From: Thunnus maccoyii
Taxonomy: Eukaryota; Chordata; Actinopteri; Scombriformes; Scombridae
Assembly: GCF_910596095.1 (NCBI RefSeq)
Contig: NC_056552.1
Coordinates: forward strand, 15,139,111 to 15,203,110
Direction of reading: 5' to 3'
DNA length: 64,000 nt
Shown: in pieces, positions 39,301-52,029 of the stretch
Position numbering within the stretch: position 1 is the stretch's first letter
Layout of the letters: every line of letters begins with the position of its first letter
The notes under the pieces: generated by a model
The model's input: only the letters and a program-made list of their open reading frames with translations
Databases searched by the model: none
Told to the model about the DNA's origin: nothing
Program-made: the position numbers and the translations under genes

Positions 39301-42300
39301 ATGTGAACATTCTGCCATGGGTCCACCGTGGCCCAACATTGGGCAAATGGCCCATGCGATGAGACAAGAATGCCACAGTACTCACTAGAGTTGTAATTTG
39401 TTGTAGAGTTGTAATTTCTACTCTCCACACAATGCTTAGCGAGGGAGCCATTTCGCCAACTGTCCCCAAAGACCTGAGAGCTGTTAACCAAGATGTCATT
39501 GGGTGTCCGGAAATCATCATTTGGATGACCATTGTAATCACCACAGAGTCCACCAAGTGAACCATTGTAAATTCCAGGTGCAGTGACTCGCACAAAGTGA
39601 GGCCAGACTGTTTGTACCGTTACACCAAAGGAGGTGCGAAGGATGATACTGTCAGTGCTGCTGTGGTAGATGTGGATTCGGTTGGAAACTGAGCTGAATG
39701 GTAGTCTGATGATCTGACCATCAACCTAAAGGGTAATTTAAATCATCATTTTTTCATTTCATAGTTGACAAGATTTCCAACAGGATAATAAATGAAATCA
39801 ACTAACATGAGTGTGAGGTTACTGCAGCATAGTATAAATGATATTCATGTTCAACTCATTTTGTCACATTTGTCATGCCTTACCTGTACTCTACTGCTCC
39901 TTGCTATCTCAATGGACACATGTGTGCCCTCTGCCTCAAATTTCAGCACCCTGGTGAAGCCCTGCTGGCCACTGGGTACCTTTTCAATTGTCACTGCAAA
40001 GTGGGAGTGACTAGACATCGCCACTACTTTGGCAAGGGTTAATCGACATGCCCCAGGATATTGGTATGTCAGACCATCAAATGTATGATATGACCCTCTG
40101 CCCCTAATCCAGCATGTTCCATAGCTGTTAGGTCTGCATCCTCTTTCATCCTCGTCCACACCGCATGATTCAAGTGGGCCACAACTATAGGGTTGGCAAG
40201 TCATGGAGCCATAACTGCAGCTACAACGTCTCCCACAGTCCTGGTCTAATATTACAGTCTCTCCAGAGCGGTAGTAGCAACCCTCAAAGCTACAGCCACA
40301 TTCAGCATGAGGGACGCAGACCCCAGCACTGAGTATGTAGCCTGAATCACAGATGCAGCTCTCCTGGGCAGGGAGAGGGCAGTTGTAGGTAGAATTGGGA
40401 TTGACACAGGTAGCAGGACATCCTGTGCCATTGGACACAAAGTGGCTGTTGGCTGGGCAGGGGATTTCTAAGGAAAAAAAATCAAAGTGATCTTGACATC
40501 ATAGACATTTTACCAAAATAATATTTTTGAAATAATGTTATGTGACTGACAGACATACCACAAAAGCCTTGTCTCCTCCAGTTTGGGAGCTGTATGCCAT
40601 TCTGTTGGCACTGACTTGCATACACATTTAGTGCTTGGCACAGAATGGGCTGGTACCCTCCTCCTACACACAGATCGTACACACAACTCTCCACAAAGGG
40701 CTGTGGAGGAAGTCGTTGATGGCAAGCAGCAAAGGGTCCAGAGCTGCTCTGAAGGATACCACAATGGGCAGTGTTGCTGTATAAAGCATTCTGAGCCTCA
40801 GTGCAGACAGCACAGTCCAGACCTCCACATGGTGCCTCACAACCAGGCTCATCGTCCCCTGATGCTTGCCAGCTGTTGGCAAAAACCACATCAGAGCTCA
40901 CAACCTCACCTCGGCGAGTTCGAAAGTCATCCCTGCGATCATTGTTGAAGTTTCCACACAGGCCACATGTTGCATTCTGGTAAGTGTAGGGCACACTGAT
41001 TCTGACATAATGGTTAATGTCATAGGATACCATCAAGCCAAAGTCAGTACTGACGATCACAGAAAAACCTGACTCATAAACCTGGACAGTGCCATTATTG
41101 AGGTAGAATGGAGCGGCTGCAAAGTTTCCATTAACCTGTAAACACACCAGCAAGTATGTCAAGAGCAACAAAGAAATAGTTGTTTCAATACATAAGGACT
41201 GAAGAACTCAGAATAACCCATCAAAATTACCTTGGCCTCACTACGACGTCCTTTGACAAGCTCAATAGTTTCATTATAGACAAACACTTTGACCAGTCGT
41301 CTCCAAGAAACTCGACTGCTGCCCCTGTGCTCATTAGCACCTTCTACTCTATAGTAGGGCAGCCCATGACCACATTGTTCAGAGAGAACATAAGTGCAAG
41401 TGCCCTGGAAGTGAAACAGGGTCCCGTCAAAGGTATAGTAGTGTTGATCACCCGCAATGGTGCAGGTCTGTCTCTGCACAGTCTGGCAAGAGAATTGAAA
41501 GGCAGCATGACGGCATATTTGGGAAAAGGAGCAGGGTTGGTAATGGCACCGCAGACCTGCTGAGGTGCAGGTGCAAATCTGTGCACAGGTACTATCGCTC
41601 CAGAATGAGTCTCCCAGCTGCACAGATTCACCTTGAGAAGAATAAAAGGAAATAGTCACTCAAAACATTTTCTTTAATCCAACTCAAAAATAACACCACC
41701 ATAGACACCAACTGATGTTTGAGAAAAAACATATATACTTGCCAATGCAAGTAACTATACATTTTACTCAATAATGGACAAGAAACTGCAAATTTACGTC
41801 TTTACAACTAAGATAATCATACACTTAAACCTAATGTCACCAAAGTTCAGTGTACAATAAACTCATCTGCAGACAACATATAAAACATGAATTTGTTCAA
41901 GAAGTGCAGATTTATTATTAACCTGGCACATAAGTTTCATTCATTCATTCATTTCAGAGTGGTCATTGTAGATATATTGTACATCACTGTAAAGTAAAGT
42001 CCATAAAGCACAAAGTGTCACTTTGGGTGGTCTTACCATTGAAACTGCAGCCTTTTGATCCATGGTCTGTCCGGAAGGCCCAGCGACCCGGTAAATTGAC
42101 ATTGCTGCTCAGGCGGAAATTTGAGTTACTGCCTGTTGCATTGTTAGAGAATGATCCAGGGATGGTGAAATGGTGAGTTGAATTGATTGTGTCATAGCCA
42201 GCCTGGAATATACAGCAAATGTTATATAGAATGAATTTATTTGATGTCAGATCTGTTTGTGTTTTTTTTTTTGTTATACTGCAAATGAAAAAATATGTAC

Positions 42301-44639
42301 CACATGGGTAATATACTACACTGTTTTCACTTTTAGTTACAGCAACTTAAAACACTTTATTTCGTAGTAAATTACATACAACACAAAAGGTTCTAACCTG
42401 TACACGGCGAGCTGTTGAGGCTAGTAGCCCGTAGTTTATAAGAACAAATGAGTACTGGCCACCAGAGATCAAGACCGCTTGGGCAGTTGTGCGCTGGAAA
42501 AAAACAAAAAATTTTATCAAATTTGATAATAGGAGATTTGTGTGTGTTTTGCAAATACACTGACTTACTGTTCCTGAATTTGGAAAGTATGCCACCTCAT
42601 ACCATGTTGCAACAAAGACCCATTTGGCATGGAAGTTCAGTCTTGGGAAATACTTATTTATGTCCCATGTAGCTTGTTGGAGAACACTGCCACTTGTGTA
42701 TTGGTTGTAGTAAACCTGACCAGTTTTTCTGTTGTCCAAATCTGTCCAGAATGGAGCTATGATGTCTCTGGATCCATATATTGGAAAACTTTCAGGTATG
42801 TAACTTGACCAAGGAGCTCGAAATGTCAAGTGTCCATTGTGGTTGACCTGAAAACAAATATTTGGGTAAACCAATTCTTACTAACAAGAAATCACGAGAT
42901 GCTGACTATAGTCTTTGACAACTACATCTTATCAAAGACTTATTAGAGTATGTTATAAAAACAGATGTTAATGTTTACTACAACTCAGTTTTTGTGAAGT
43001 AAGGTTGAATTTAAATTGAAATTTCACATTTTAAGTTTTAGGAAAAAAGTTGTTTTCTGTGGTTAACCAGTGGTTTTCATAGTCTACACACTTACTTATA
43101 TATATATGTTGTATTTAGAAAACATAATTTTACATACATAAATCTTGTTATAAGTCCGTCCAAAAAAGACAAAAGATTGCTGCAAGGTTATTAAAGGTGA
43201 GCTTCCATCATCTGTTTGAGAGTTCATAGTTCCTGATATTGGATAGAGGGGTCCTAGGAAGAACACAATTACAGTCACAAAACAAAAAAACACTGAATTT
43301 TCATCATTCCTGCAAAATATGTTCTTTCTTCAAGAGTACTCAGCGAAATTATTTACTTCAACTTCATGTTTGACTTGGTAATTTTTGTAGAGTGCAGAGC
43401 ATGTCTTTTAATCCTAAAATACATAATATTCTTCACAGACCAAAACCAGAAACATAAAAACATAATTGAAACTTGAAAACATGAAAAGGTTTTGTATAAT
43501 AAAATGCTCCACTGAGATCCAAAGGGATTTTGTAAGTATAACATATGTTAAAGATCCCCTCCAGACATGTTTCAGATATATAAAAAATACTCTGCTTTGA
43601 ATAATAATCTATCTAATATGAATTTTACATAAACAAGTTTAATTAAATTCTTAAAACGACATTTCCTCCTTCTCCTTTATTTCATCCCTGTTAATCCCTG
43701 AACAGTCCATTTTCGGCATATGTGCACTGGAGGCTTCAAGTTTGCACATCACATATGTGTAAGTTTCATACTGGACCACGACTGGCTCCACACTTGTTTC
43801 GATGTCACAATATAAATTATGCTCATAGATACACATCATAAACTCAGATTGAAAGTTAGCACAGAGAAAACTTCCCCCCTCAGCAGATTAATTTGAAAAC
43901 AGTCTTGTAGTGTCAAACCCTGCACATACATCATCCTGCACAGTGAAGTTCAAACATCCAACTGAAAAAATAATAGTCAAAACACATGAGTGGAGGGAGA
44001 CTTCAAACAATTTGAATTTCACTGAAATTATCCAACATCCAGTTATTATACATCCTTATACAGATGGGCTAATGGTGATATTAAGGTGTAAAAATGAATT
44101 GGTTAGTTCATTAGCAATCATATGCCTTAATAATCATAATGATTCATCAAAATTGCAGTTACATTGAATATGACTTTGAGGTAAGGTGCAGATAACAACT
44201 TCTATTCCAAGCAAGTCGTGCTGGCTAACAATCACACTGATTACCATACAGCATTTGTATCAAGTATAATCCTCCTGATGTAATAGCCTCTATGACTTAA
44301 TGAATTAGCATGATTGTGTGACTAGCATGATAAGACAACGGACCAATGAAAAATCAAGATTCATGTAGACTTCAACTTACCTGTACTCTGGGGAATCACT
44401 GTACCTGTAAATTACACAAAAATGAAGCAAAAACGCATGTGTAAGTAAACGGATATGACCAGAAAAATTTAAAAGGGATATTCAAGTATTTAAATAAAGC
44501 TAATATTTAAAAACACCACTAAATACAGGACCATGAGATAACATACATATTTCAAAAAATAAAATGAAATTGCATTTTATGAAAATGACTTACTTATCAT
44601 CCCCAAAAGCAGCACAGACAATGTGATGTGACATGCCAT
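33367..44639 (-). CDS. Alpha-tectorin-like protein, gene C (C-terminally short, 1,951 aa)
   Basis: First gene of the array in transcription order. Exons 5' to 3': 44639-44594, 44404-44381, 43253-43138, 42847-42569, 42493-42398, 42202-42037, 41631-41231, 41135-40559, 40467-39884, 39725-39173, 39088-38490, 38355-38198, 38073-37673, 37506-37310, 37220-36825, 36704-36421, 36075-35798, 35657-35538, 34680-34496, 34355-34222, 33628-33367. They join in frame. Signal peptide MACHITLSVLLLGMI, NIDO, four VWD assemblies, EGF-like, then an incomplete ZP module. Exon 20 is 27 nt shorter than in gene B (nine codons). Exon 21 runs past the gene B splice site and stops after DPCICTRQ, with AATAAA overlapping the stop. 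The last three exons of gene B (rest of ZP-C, RRVQRD site, hydrophobic tail) have no counterpart, so the product should be secreted and unanchored. VWD1 has GDQHY instead of GDPHY. It may be a functional short form or an early-stage pseudogene; the reading frame is otherwise intact. Confidence 0.9.
34860..35400. repeat. Dispersed repeat, copy 2 (reverse of 10.4 kb copy)
   Basis: It lies in intron 18 of gene C. It shares ATGCTAACA-type motifs, 'catcctgagg', 'accaaatttgatggcaatcc' and 'gttggcactagagg' with the complement of about 10,370-10,880. It explains much of the longer intron here (857 bp against 313 bp in gene B). Confidence 0.55.
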
Positions 44640-44776
44640 TGTCCTAGGCAATTCAGACCAAACATAATGGTTTGGTCATTTTATTATAAACTACAATTGA
44701 ATGCTAAATTACAAGACAGTAGAGTAATTGGAATTAGAAATAGGCATATCCCTTAAAAAGAAAATTAAATAATTAC

Positions 44777-44844
44777 CTGGTGATATAAGCTGTCCTTTTC
44801 CTTCTCATCCATTTGAGACTGTAGGGATGGAACCAGGCTTTATA
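44777..44844 (-). promoter_or_regulatory. TATA promoter and 5' untranslated exon of gene C
   Basis: TATAAAG is at 44844-44838 on the minus strand, followed by CCATCCCTACAGTCTCA and a donor (ACCAG then GTAATT, exon end 44777). The acceptor used by A and B is altered here. The likely replacement is CCTAG at 44,648-44,644, giving exon 2 as 44643-44594. With that splice the upstream ATG would be in frame with the main ORF rather than a separate short ORF. Confidence 0.6.
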
Positions 44845-46015
44845 CAGTACAAGCTGGCACTGTACCATAAACCTGTTTTTTGATCAGTTTCAAATAGGTC
44901 AGTGTATAATAAATCTTGCTTCCTGGTAAACTGTAACCATACATCTTTGTCTGTTGAGTATTATGAAGATCATCAAATTGTATTCAGGACAAAAAACGAG
45001 ATGTAATACTCTACCAAAGGCTTTAGATAGACGATGTAGTGCTATTAAGTGTCAAGATATTCATTTCAAAAAGGAAACATTTAATGATATCACTATTGTG
45101 GTGAAACCACAAACTAATTTGTACTCTAAATGAAAAGCTTAATTTCCTTTTGGTGCAGCCTGTCCATGTTTCCTGTCCAAGCTTATTGGTTAAATCTGTA
45201 GATTTAACCAATAAAAGTATATTGTATATTCTGCTTTTTCACTGTATATTCTGCTTTTAAGAAACTTTCATTATTATTTAGTGGCAAGTCAGATACTATG
45301 CAACAATGCATGTCAACCATAACAGCATATTGTATTTTCACCTGTCATTTATCTGTTGTTCAATATTTCCACCTGCCTACTCATCTGTTTCCTGTCTGCC
45401 CGCTATCTTTTCACCTGTAAAGTGAACATATCCTGCATCCTAGTAGATGCTTGACAGTGTTGTATTATTTTTAAAAAGTTGGGGTTTTTTTGTTGTTTGT
45501 TTTGTTTTTTGTTTTTTTTAACCCCGAAAGGTCAGAAAGGTCATTTTCAAGGGATCTCCATGTTCTTCATGTTGCCCTGGAGCACTGAGCACAGTGACGC
45601 CCTAGAAAATGTCTAAATCTGAACTGTTCACTACCTTATGAATTATGGACCGCACGTATCAACTTCTGACAAATCACAATAATATTTGGTTACCCACTGA
45701 CTTATTAGCATCTCCAGTGTCTTTTTGGAGGGACACCTATCTCCCTCAAATTTCAGCCAGCTATTGTTATAGTGTGTTGTGCCTGATGGTTTTATCAGAG
45801 CACTATCAGACTGTTTAACCTTTGTTTAAATACCATGATCTGTAAAGATAAATAACACTGTTGGCCTATTAATCTGTATGAAAGTCAATTTCTATCAACT
45901 AAATGCATGTTGGATCAATATTCAAAGGTGAATTAGTTGTTTTACTACACTTAACTTGTGACACTACATATTATTTAGCCTGAGGTGATATTTGTGCCAC
46001 TTGTAAGCAAACATA

Positions 46016-46100
46016 CAGTACCAGTCAAAAGTCTGGACACACCTTCTCATTCAAGAGAATAAGAAAGTGTTTCCATAACTCTATGTACACTATGAATATA
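46016..46100. mobile_element. Tc1-like transposon terminus, relic
   Basis: CAGTACCAGTCAAAAGTCTG with GACACACCTTCTCATTCAA is the well-known end of a Tc1-like fish element. No transposase or opposite end was recognised. Confidence 0.6.
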
Positions 46101-46120
46101 TTTAAAACTGTGATTCACCA

Positions 46121-46297
46121 GGATGTGACTCACATCATGGTAGAAGCCATCATATTGGCATCAACTGCTCTCTACTGGGACACCTTGTCCCACTCCAACA
46201 ACCACATATCAGCAAACCTGTTTAACAAGTAGCATCAGTGCTGCTGGTACAAGTGTGTCCGAACACTCTTTTTGTGTGGCTGTCAACTCCTAAATCT
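46121..46297 (-). pseudogene. Relic of an alpha-tectorin-like exon 14 (TIL exon)
   Basis: The plus strand GATGTGACTCACATCATGGT, 'agaagccatcatattggca', 'gggacaccttgtcccactcc' and 'gctgctggtacaagtgtgtcc' align in order with exon 14 and its flanking splice sites in genes A-C (for example 37,310-37,506). Several deletions break the frame, including the part coding for the CDEGF region. Sequence on both sides is unrelated to exons 13 or 15, so it is an isolated decayed fragment of an additional gene copy. Confidence 0.85.
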
Positions 46298-48613
46298 GAC
46301 TATCCTCTATGAATTTGCTTATCATGCATACAGAGCTGTCTGTGATATCTTTCTTTTTAGACTGAAATGCTGATCTTTTCTTAATTTCAAATCAGGGTAG
46401 ACATGTTGACATTATCTATTCTCCAGCATAAATACTGTAGAATACACCACCTTAATTTTTCCTAAAATACAAGAGAGAAGCTCACTGGAGCAATTCAGAT
46501 CACATCCATGTTTCTGTCACTAAAAATACAATCCAGTTTAAAACACCGGCCCCTGTGCCTTGATGGAGATGTTGGCAGACATTTGTTTGCTTTTATCTCT
46601 TATTGACCATTGTGTGAGTATATTGCTGTTCATAAAATTCATTGTTTTTTGCAAAACTGATGAGAGGTCAACTGTCAGAGTCAAGACAAAGGGGGTGGTG
46701 TATGAAATCTGGACACGGTACACTCATAAAGGGAGAGATTCAGCTGTTCCTCACTTACACACACATTGTCCAAGAAAGAGATTTACTTGTCTTCTCAGTT
46801 ACAGTTATTGTTATACACATGTGTTTCACTTCTTTGCTCTGCGCTACAGGTTACTGTACTGATTATTTAATGGTAATAATTAACTTTATGTTTAACTGTT
46901 ATGTTTGGATGTCCTGTGTGAAGGATTTCATGAAACATTGTGACAATCAGGAAAAATGAAACACATTTTTTACACAGTAAAATTTACCATCAGTCAGTTT
47001 TTACCAGGACACACCAGGAACATTAATAAAAATGAAGTAACATTTGATGATCTTCTTTCTCACTGTAAATTGGGCCTTAGATATTGAATCCGAAAACAAA
47101 AACCCTGCAATTTGAGCTGAGCCATAAGCAAAGGCAAAGTAGGGCAGGCAGGAGGTTTTGCAGGTGCAAGTTAGTCCTAGAACCTATCACTCAAAACAAA
47201 GGTGTTGTTGGGTATTTTCGTTCTCTTTATTTCACTTGAAAGGATTGACAGTAACTATTGTGTAAGTTATTTTCAGTGGTTCTTGTCTTCTCTGGACTTC
47301 CTGGTAGTGGTGTTGCCAGGAAATTCAGAGCGTGTGACCATTTATCAATCACATCTCTTTTACTGAAGAATCTTTCATGCATGAAAACATGCTGTAAAGA
47401 TAAAATCTGTGCCACTGTCTGAACTGTGTGATCTTCCTGTTGGCTCACTGCCATGCAATAACTTTCAGTCTTCTTAGGAATTTTTTTCTTCTTCACTAAC
47501 ATACCAGCCCAAACACACCACAATATGTTTTAAGGTGATACCCTTTTATAAGATGAGGAAGTGCCAGAGTTTTTTTGATTTCTTTGATGAGGGGAAACTT
47601 GGTATCACCTGCAGGCTTGTAAGCGCACACGCACATACAATGGAACATTTTTTCATCTCCTAATAAAGTGCTGAAGTGCTGAATATCGCACCAGTGTAAA
47701 CCATAGAACGGGCCTAAGCAGTAAAGGTTTAGCAACAGTAAAGCAAGCTATCACAAAAACCTGCTAATTTAAATTGAAGTGTGTAGAGAAAATGTGATAA
47801 AAGTCATGTTAAACTCCCTATGAAGCCAGTATTATATAGAAGTAAATATGTGAATGGACTGCATGCAAGATGGCAGTCACATATACAGCCACTATAAAAT
47901 ATATATAAAGCCACTATGGAATATTATCCTGGACAAGAAAATTTAGATTTATATCTTGTAATGCTGGACATATGATCAAATCCATCACCATGACACATAC
48001 AACACTACTACTATCACTAGTATTAGCAAATTACAATGTGGAGTTGCTTTAGATATATAGGTTAACTTGTGAACTATAAATAAGTCTTGAATTGGCCCCA
48101 TTACGTGAATTTGAACAGTATATATTGTATGAGAAAATGCTAATCAAAAGGCGATATTTTGCACTTCTGGTGTTAACAGGACTTCCATTTTCAAACACCC
48201 CAGCTGGGTGATCTTGTATAATTAGAAAGTGTGAATGTAGGTGAGATATCTATAGATGAGAGAGGCCTTTTCTTTAAAAAAAAAAAAAAATCTAATTTGC
48301 ATACATTTCACATTGAGCGTCGCACATGAGTGAGTGTTAATTTTAATAAATGATGTCTCACTTTGGACTGAAGTTCTCTGAATATAAAATGCTTGTAAAC
48401 ATGTTTTGATCCAATTATCCAGAGTCTCTGAGTCATTATTCCTAATGTGACATCTTAATTATAATGTATGGGAGTCACCTCTAAAATGTGACTGCCTTGA
48501 TGAGTCTAGCTCAGCCTGTACTATGCTATGCGGCCACAAGATGGCAGTGTCACATAACCTTGTATGAGTTTACCTTGATCATGTTTAGATGGTAACCCTA
48601 ATTTTGCGAAAGA

Positions 48614-48623
48614 TCTCGCGAGA
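48614..48623. promoter_or_regulatory. TCTCGCGAGA palindrome 1
   Basis: A perfect ten-base palindrome, known as a recurrent vertebrate promoter element. It lies about 0.7 kb before the nxph3 ATG. It may instead belong to a dispersed repeat, since 'cctaaacctaaccagacc' nearby is repeat-like. Confidence 0.4.
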
Positions 48624-48781
48624 GTGATCATTTTAACCCAAATGCCTATGATCTTCCCTTAGCACTAACCAAGTGTTTTTTGTGCCTAAACCTAACCAGA
48701 CCTCAACCACAGTATTGTCACACCATAAAACATAATTATTTTGTAAAATGACAAACTACGCGCACGTGAAGGAACAACAAA

Positions 48782-48791
48782 TCTCGCGAGA
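48782..48791. promoter_or_regulatory. TCTCGCGAGA palindrome 2
   Basis: A second perfect copy, 168 bp from the first and about 0.5 kb before the nxph3 ATG. Confidence 0.4.
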
Positions 48792-48964
48792 GTAAATGGA
48801 TCGTCATTTAAAACGTGTTAATTGAATCATTCAAAACATAATCCAAGATGGGTTTTTTTCAGTGGCAGGAATACAAGAGGAGGCAGGGTGGACACGTCAT
48901 ATCCATGAACAAAAGTGTGTGTTTTTGTATGTGTGTGATTGGATGAGTGAGTGAGAGAAAGGGG

Positions 48965-48967
<3 letters not shown>

Positions 48968-49033
<66 letters not shown>
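48968..49033. repeat. GA microsatellite upstream of nxph3
   Basis: An uninterrupted (GA)n of about 33 units. The Arg-Glu ORF across it (48947-49162) is an artefact of composition. Confidence 0.97.
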
Positions 49034-49034
<1 letters not shown>

Positions 49035-49294
49035 AGTCACAGAAAAACTGGGTGTTAAAAATCTTGAGATCTGAGAGAAGCTTCCCCAGTCTGTGTGCTG
49101 TGAGCAGAAGCAGCAGCAGCTCGCAGAGAGTTTCCTGCTGGTGTGTTTCTGACAGAGTTTAATGTGGATTTAGTTATTCCAACATGGATTTGAGAGACAC
49201 TTGAGCACAACTTGTATTCTCTTCCAAAAGTCAACTTGGCTTGAATGAACCTCAGGTGAGAGTGGATGGATGTTCAGACAGTAACTGATGCACC

Positions 49295-50540
<1,246 letters not shown>

Positions 50541-51082
50541 CCAGAGGCTGAACCTCTGGAAAATAAAGATTCAATTAATCCACAAAGAGAAATCCAGTTT
50601 GAGAAGCTACGAGACAGTCTTTGAGTCTGTACTAGGAAGTTTTTAGGTTTAGCATTTTTTCAAGTATGACGGCAAATACTTTAACGCATATGTTTTGTAG
50701 TGCAGTATCTTGCTTGTTGTAGGCTACAATGGTTATATTGGCCTGTTTTTATGAAACACCTGCAGTTCTTCCCCTAATATGTCGCTAAAATGAGATGAGT
50801 AGATTTTTCACAAATCTCCACATTTCATTCCACCATTTTACAAAGTATATTATGATTAAGACATCTCTTTGGACTGTTCAGTAACACTGTATGGAAGTGG
50901 GGAGTGGTGTGGTTCAAGAGGAAGGATGTGATGTTACATGGATGATCTTTGTCATGTTGATTGATTCTTCTGTCATTGGGTACAAGGATGGTACCATGCT
51001 AATCTTTCGGTTTGTACACTATTGTCATGTATTGTTCTCACTATCTCATGTATTTCCTAACATGCTGCACTGTATTTTGCCC

Positions 51083-51096
51083 AATAAAAAAATAAA
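51083..51096 (+). terminator. Likely nxph3 polyadenylation signal
   Basis: Two AATAAA hexamers lie about 0.54 kb after the stop. Another AATAAA lies only 21 nt after the stop (50,562-50,567) and would give an extremely short untranslated region. Confidence 0.5.
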
Positions 51097-51437
51097 TATC
51101 AAAATAGCAAAGAGTGACCATGAAAGTCCTTTAAACCATCTGGGGAAGATTCAGCTTCACAAACAAGCATTTGTGATGAGGCAGTACTGTCTTTCAGTGT
51201 GAAAGGGGAATATGTTAATTCTTTACACAAACTCACTTTGAGAAGTTAAAACCTCATGTCATCTATAAACACCACAATGTACAGCTTGAAGTCTTAACAG
51301 GTAATTAAGATAATAAGTTAGGATGGTAAGAACATTTTATTTCAGTCTGTTGTTTATTTTACTTAAACTAACATGCAGCTTATCTGTTAGGGCAATGTAA
51401 AACTGTTAAATGTGTTTTTTCTTTGGCCTTGCAAACA

Positions 51438-51459
51438 GTGTGTGTGTGTGTGTGTGTGT
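51438..51459. repeat. TG microsatellite
   Basis: About eleven TG units in the nxph3-spop intergenic region. Confidence 0.9.
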
Positions 51460-51930
51460 CTTGACTAGACTGACTAGCTGGTGTGTCTGAGCAGGTCGGG
51501 GTTTGAGTGCTGAATGGTTCAGGGGGCCCAGAGCTTGGCAGGGGCCCTATAACATGCTGGGGATTAGAGATATTTGTTTCTGTCACTACACTCGCTGCAC
51601 TGGCAAGTAACCTTTTCTACTGGGTGAAAGGATGTGTAATGAACCAGGCGCACACTGCTAACTCAATTACGTAGGTGACAGAGGTGATGCCCCGACAAAC
51701 CCTTGCTCACCACTGTGATCATGGTCATGCACTCCCCTCTGCATCACAGCTGTGCTCGGACACAGTTGGGAAGCTTTGAGACAGCAAACAGAAAGCTCCA
51801 GTTAACAGCTACAACTGAAGTCAACACAAATTTTTGCTTCAGCTTACAATCTGATACGCTGCACAGGCTGCTTCTCTATAATCAATGAGAGCCATTCTGT
51901 AGAGTCGACTTTCCTGTTACTCTCAGAATG

Positions 51931-52029
51931 GCTTATGGCCATACCACCCTGGGTGCACCTGATCTCATCCGATCTTGGAAGCTAAGCAGAGTCAGGTCTG
52001 GACCGAATGGGACCAGGTGCTGTAAATCT
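51931..52029 (+). pseudogene. 5S rRNA-derived segment
   Basis: GCTTATGGCCATACCACCCT, then 'gatctcatccgatcttggaagctaagcaga' and a final 'ccaggtgctgtaa' follow vertebrate 5S rRNA. The segment for the loop D/E arm (around positions 75-100) is largely missing, so it cannot be a functional 5S gene. Confidence 0.85.

Larger units (their letters stand above)
44845..49294. other. Intergenic region between gene C and nxph3
   Basis: About 4.4 kb without an intact gene. It contains a Tc1-like terminus (46.0 kb), the relic tectorin-like exon (46.1-46.3 kb), a T-rich tract at 45.5 kb, two TCTCGCGAGA palindromes and the GA microsatellite. ORFs at 46560-46862 (plus) and 47227-47523 (minus) match no family I recognise. 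The nxph3 5' untranslated sequence probably lies in about 49,035-49,294. Confidence 0.55.

Noticed and set aside
1..44639. Naming the array zonadhesin-like or IgGFc-binding protein-like
   Set aside because: The VWD-C8-TIL repeats fit these families too, but the N-terminal NIDO domain, only four D assemblies and the C-terminal ZP module fit alpha-tectorin.
47227..47735. Overlapping minus-strand ORFs that could be a small gene
   Set aside because: There is no recognisable domain and no coherent splice pattern. The stop-free lengths are ordinary for this composition.
48947..49162. Arg-Glu-rich ORF
   Set aside because: It is a translation of the GA microsatellite, with no start context or conservation.
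51931..52029. Functional 5S rRNA gene
   Set aside because: An internal segment of about 20 bp is missing, bases of the internal control region are altered, and it is fused to a tRNA-derived SINE body.
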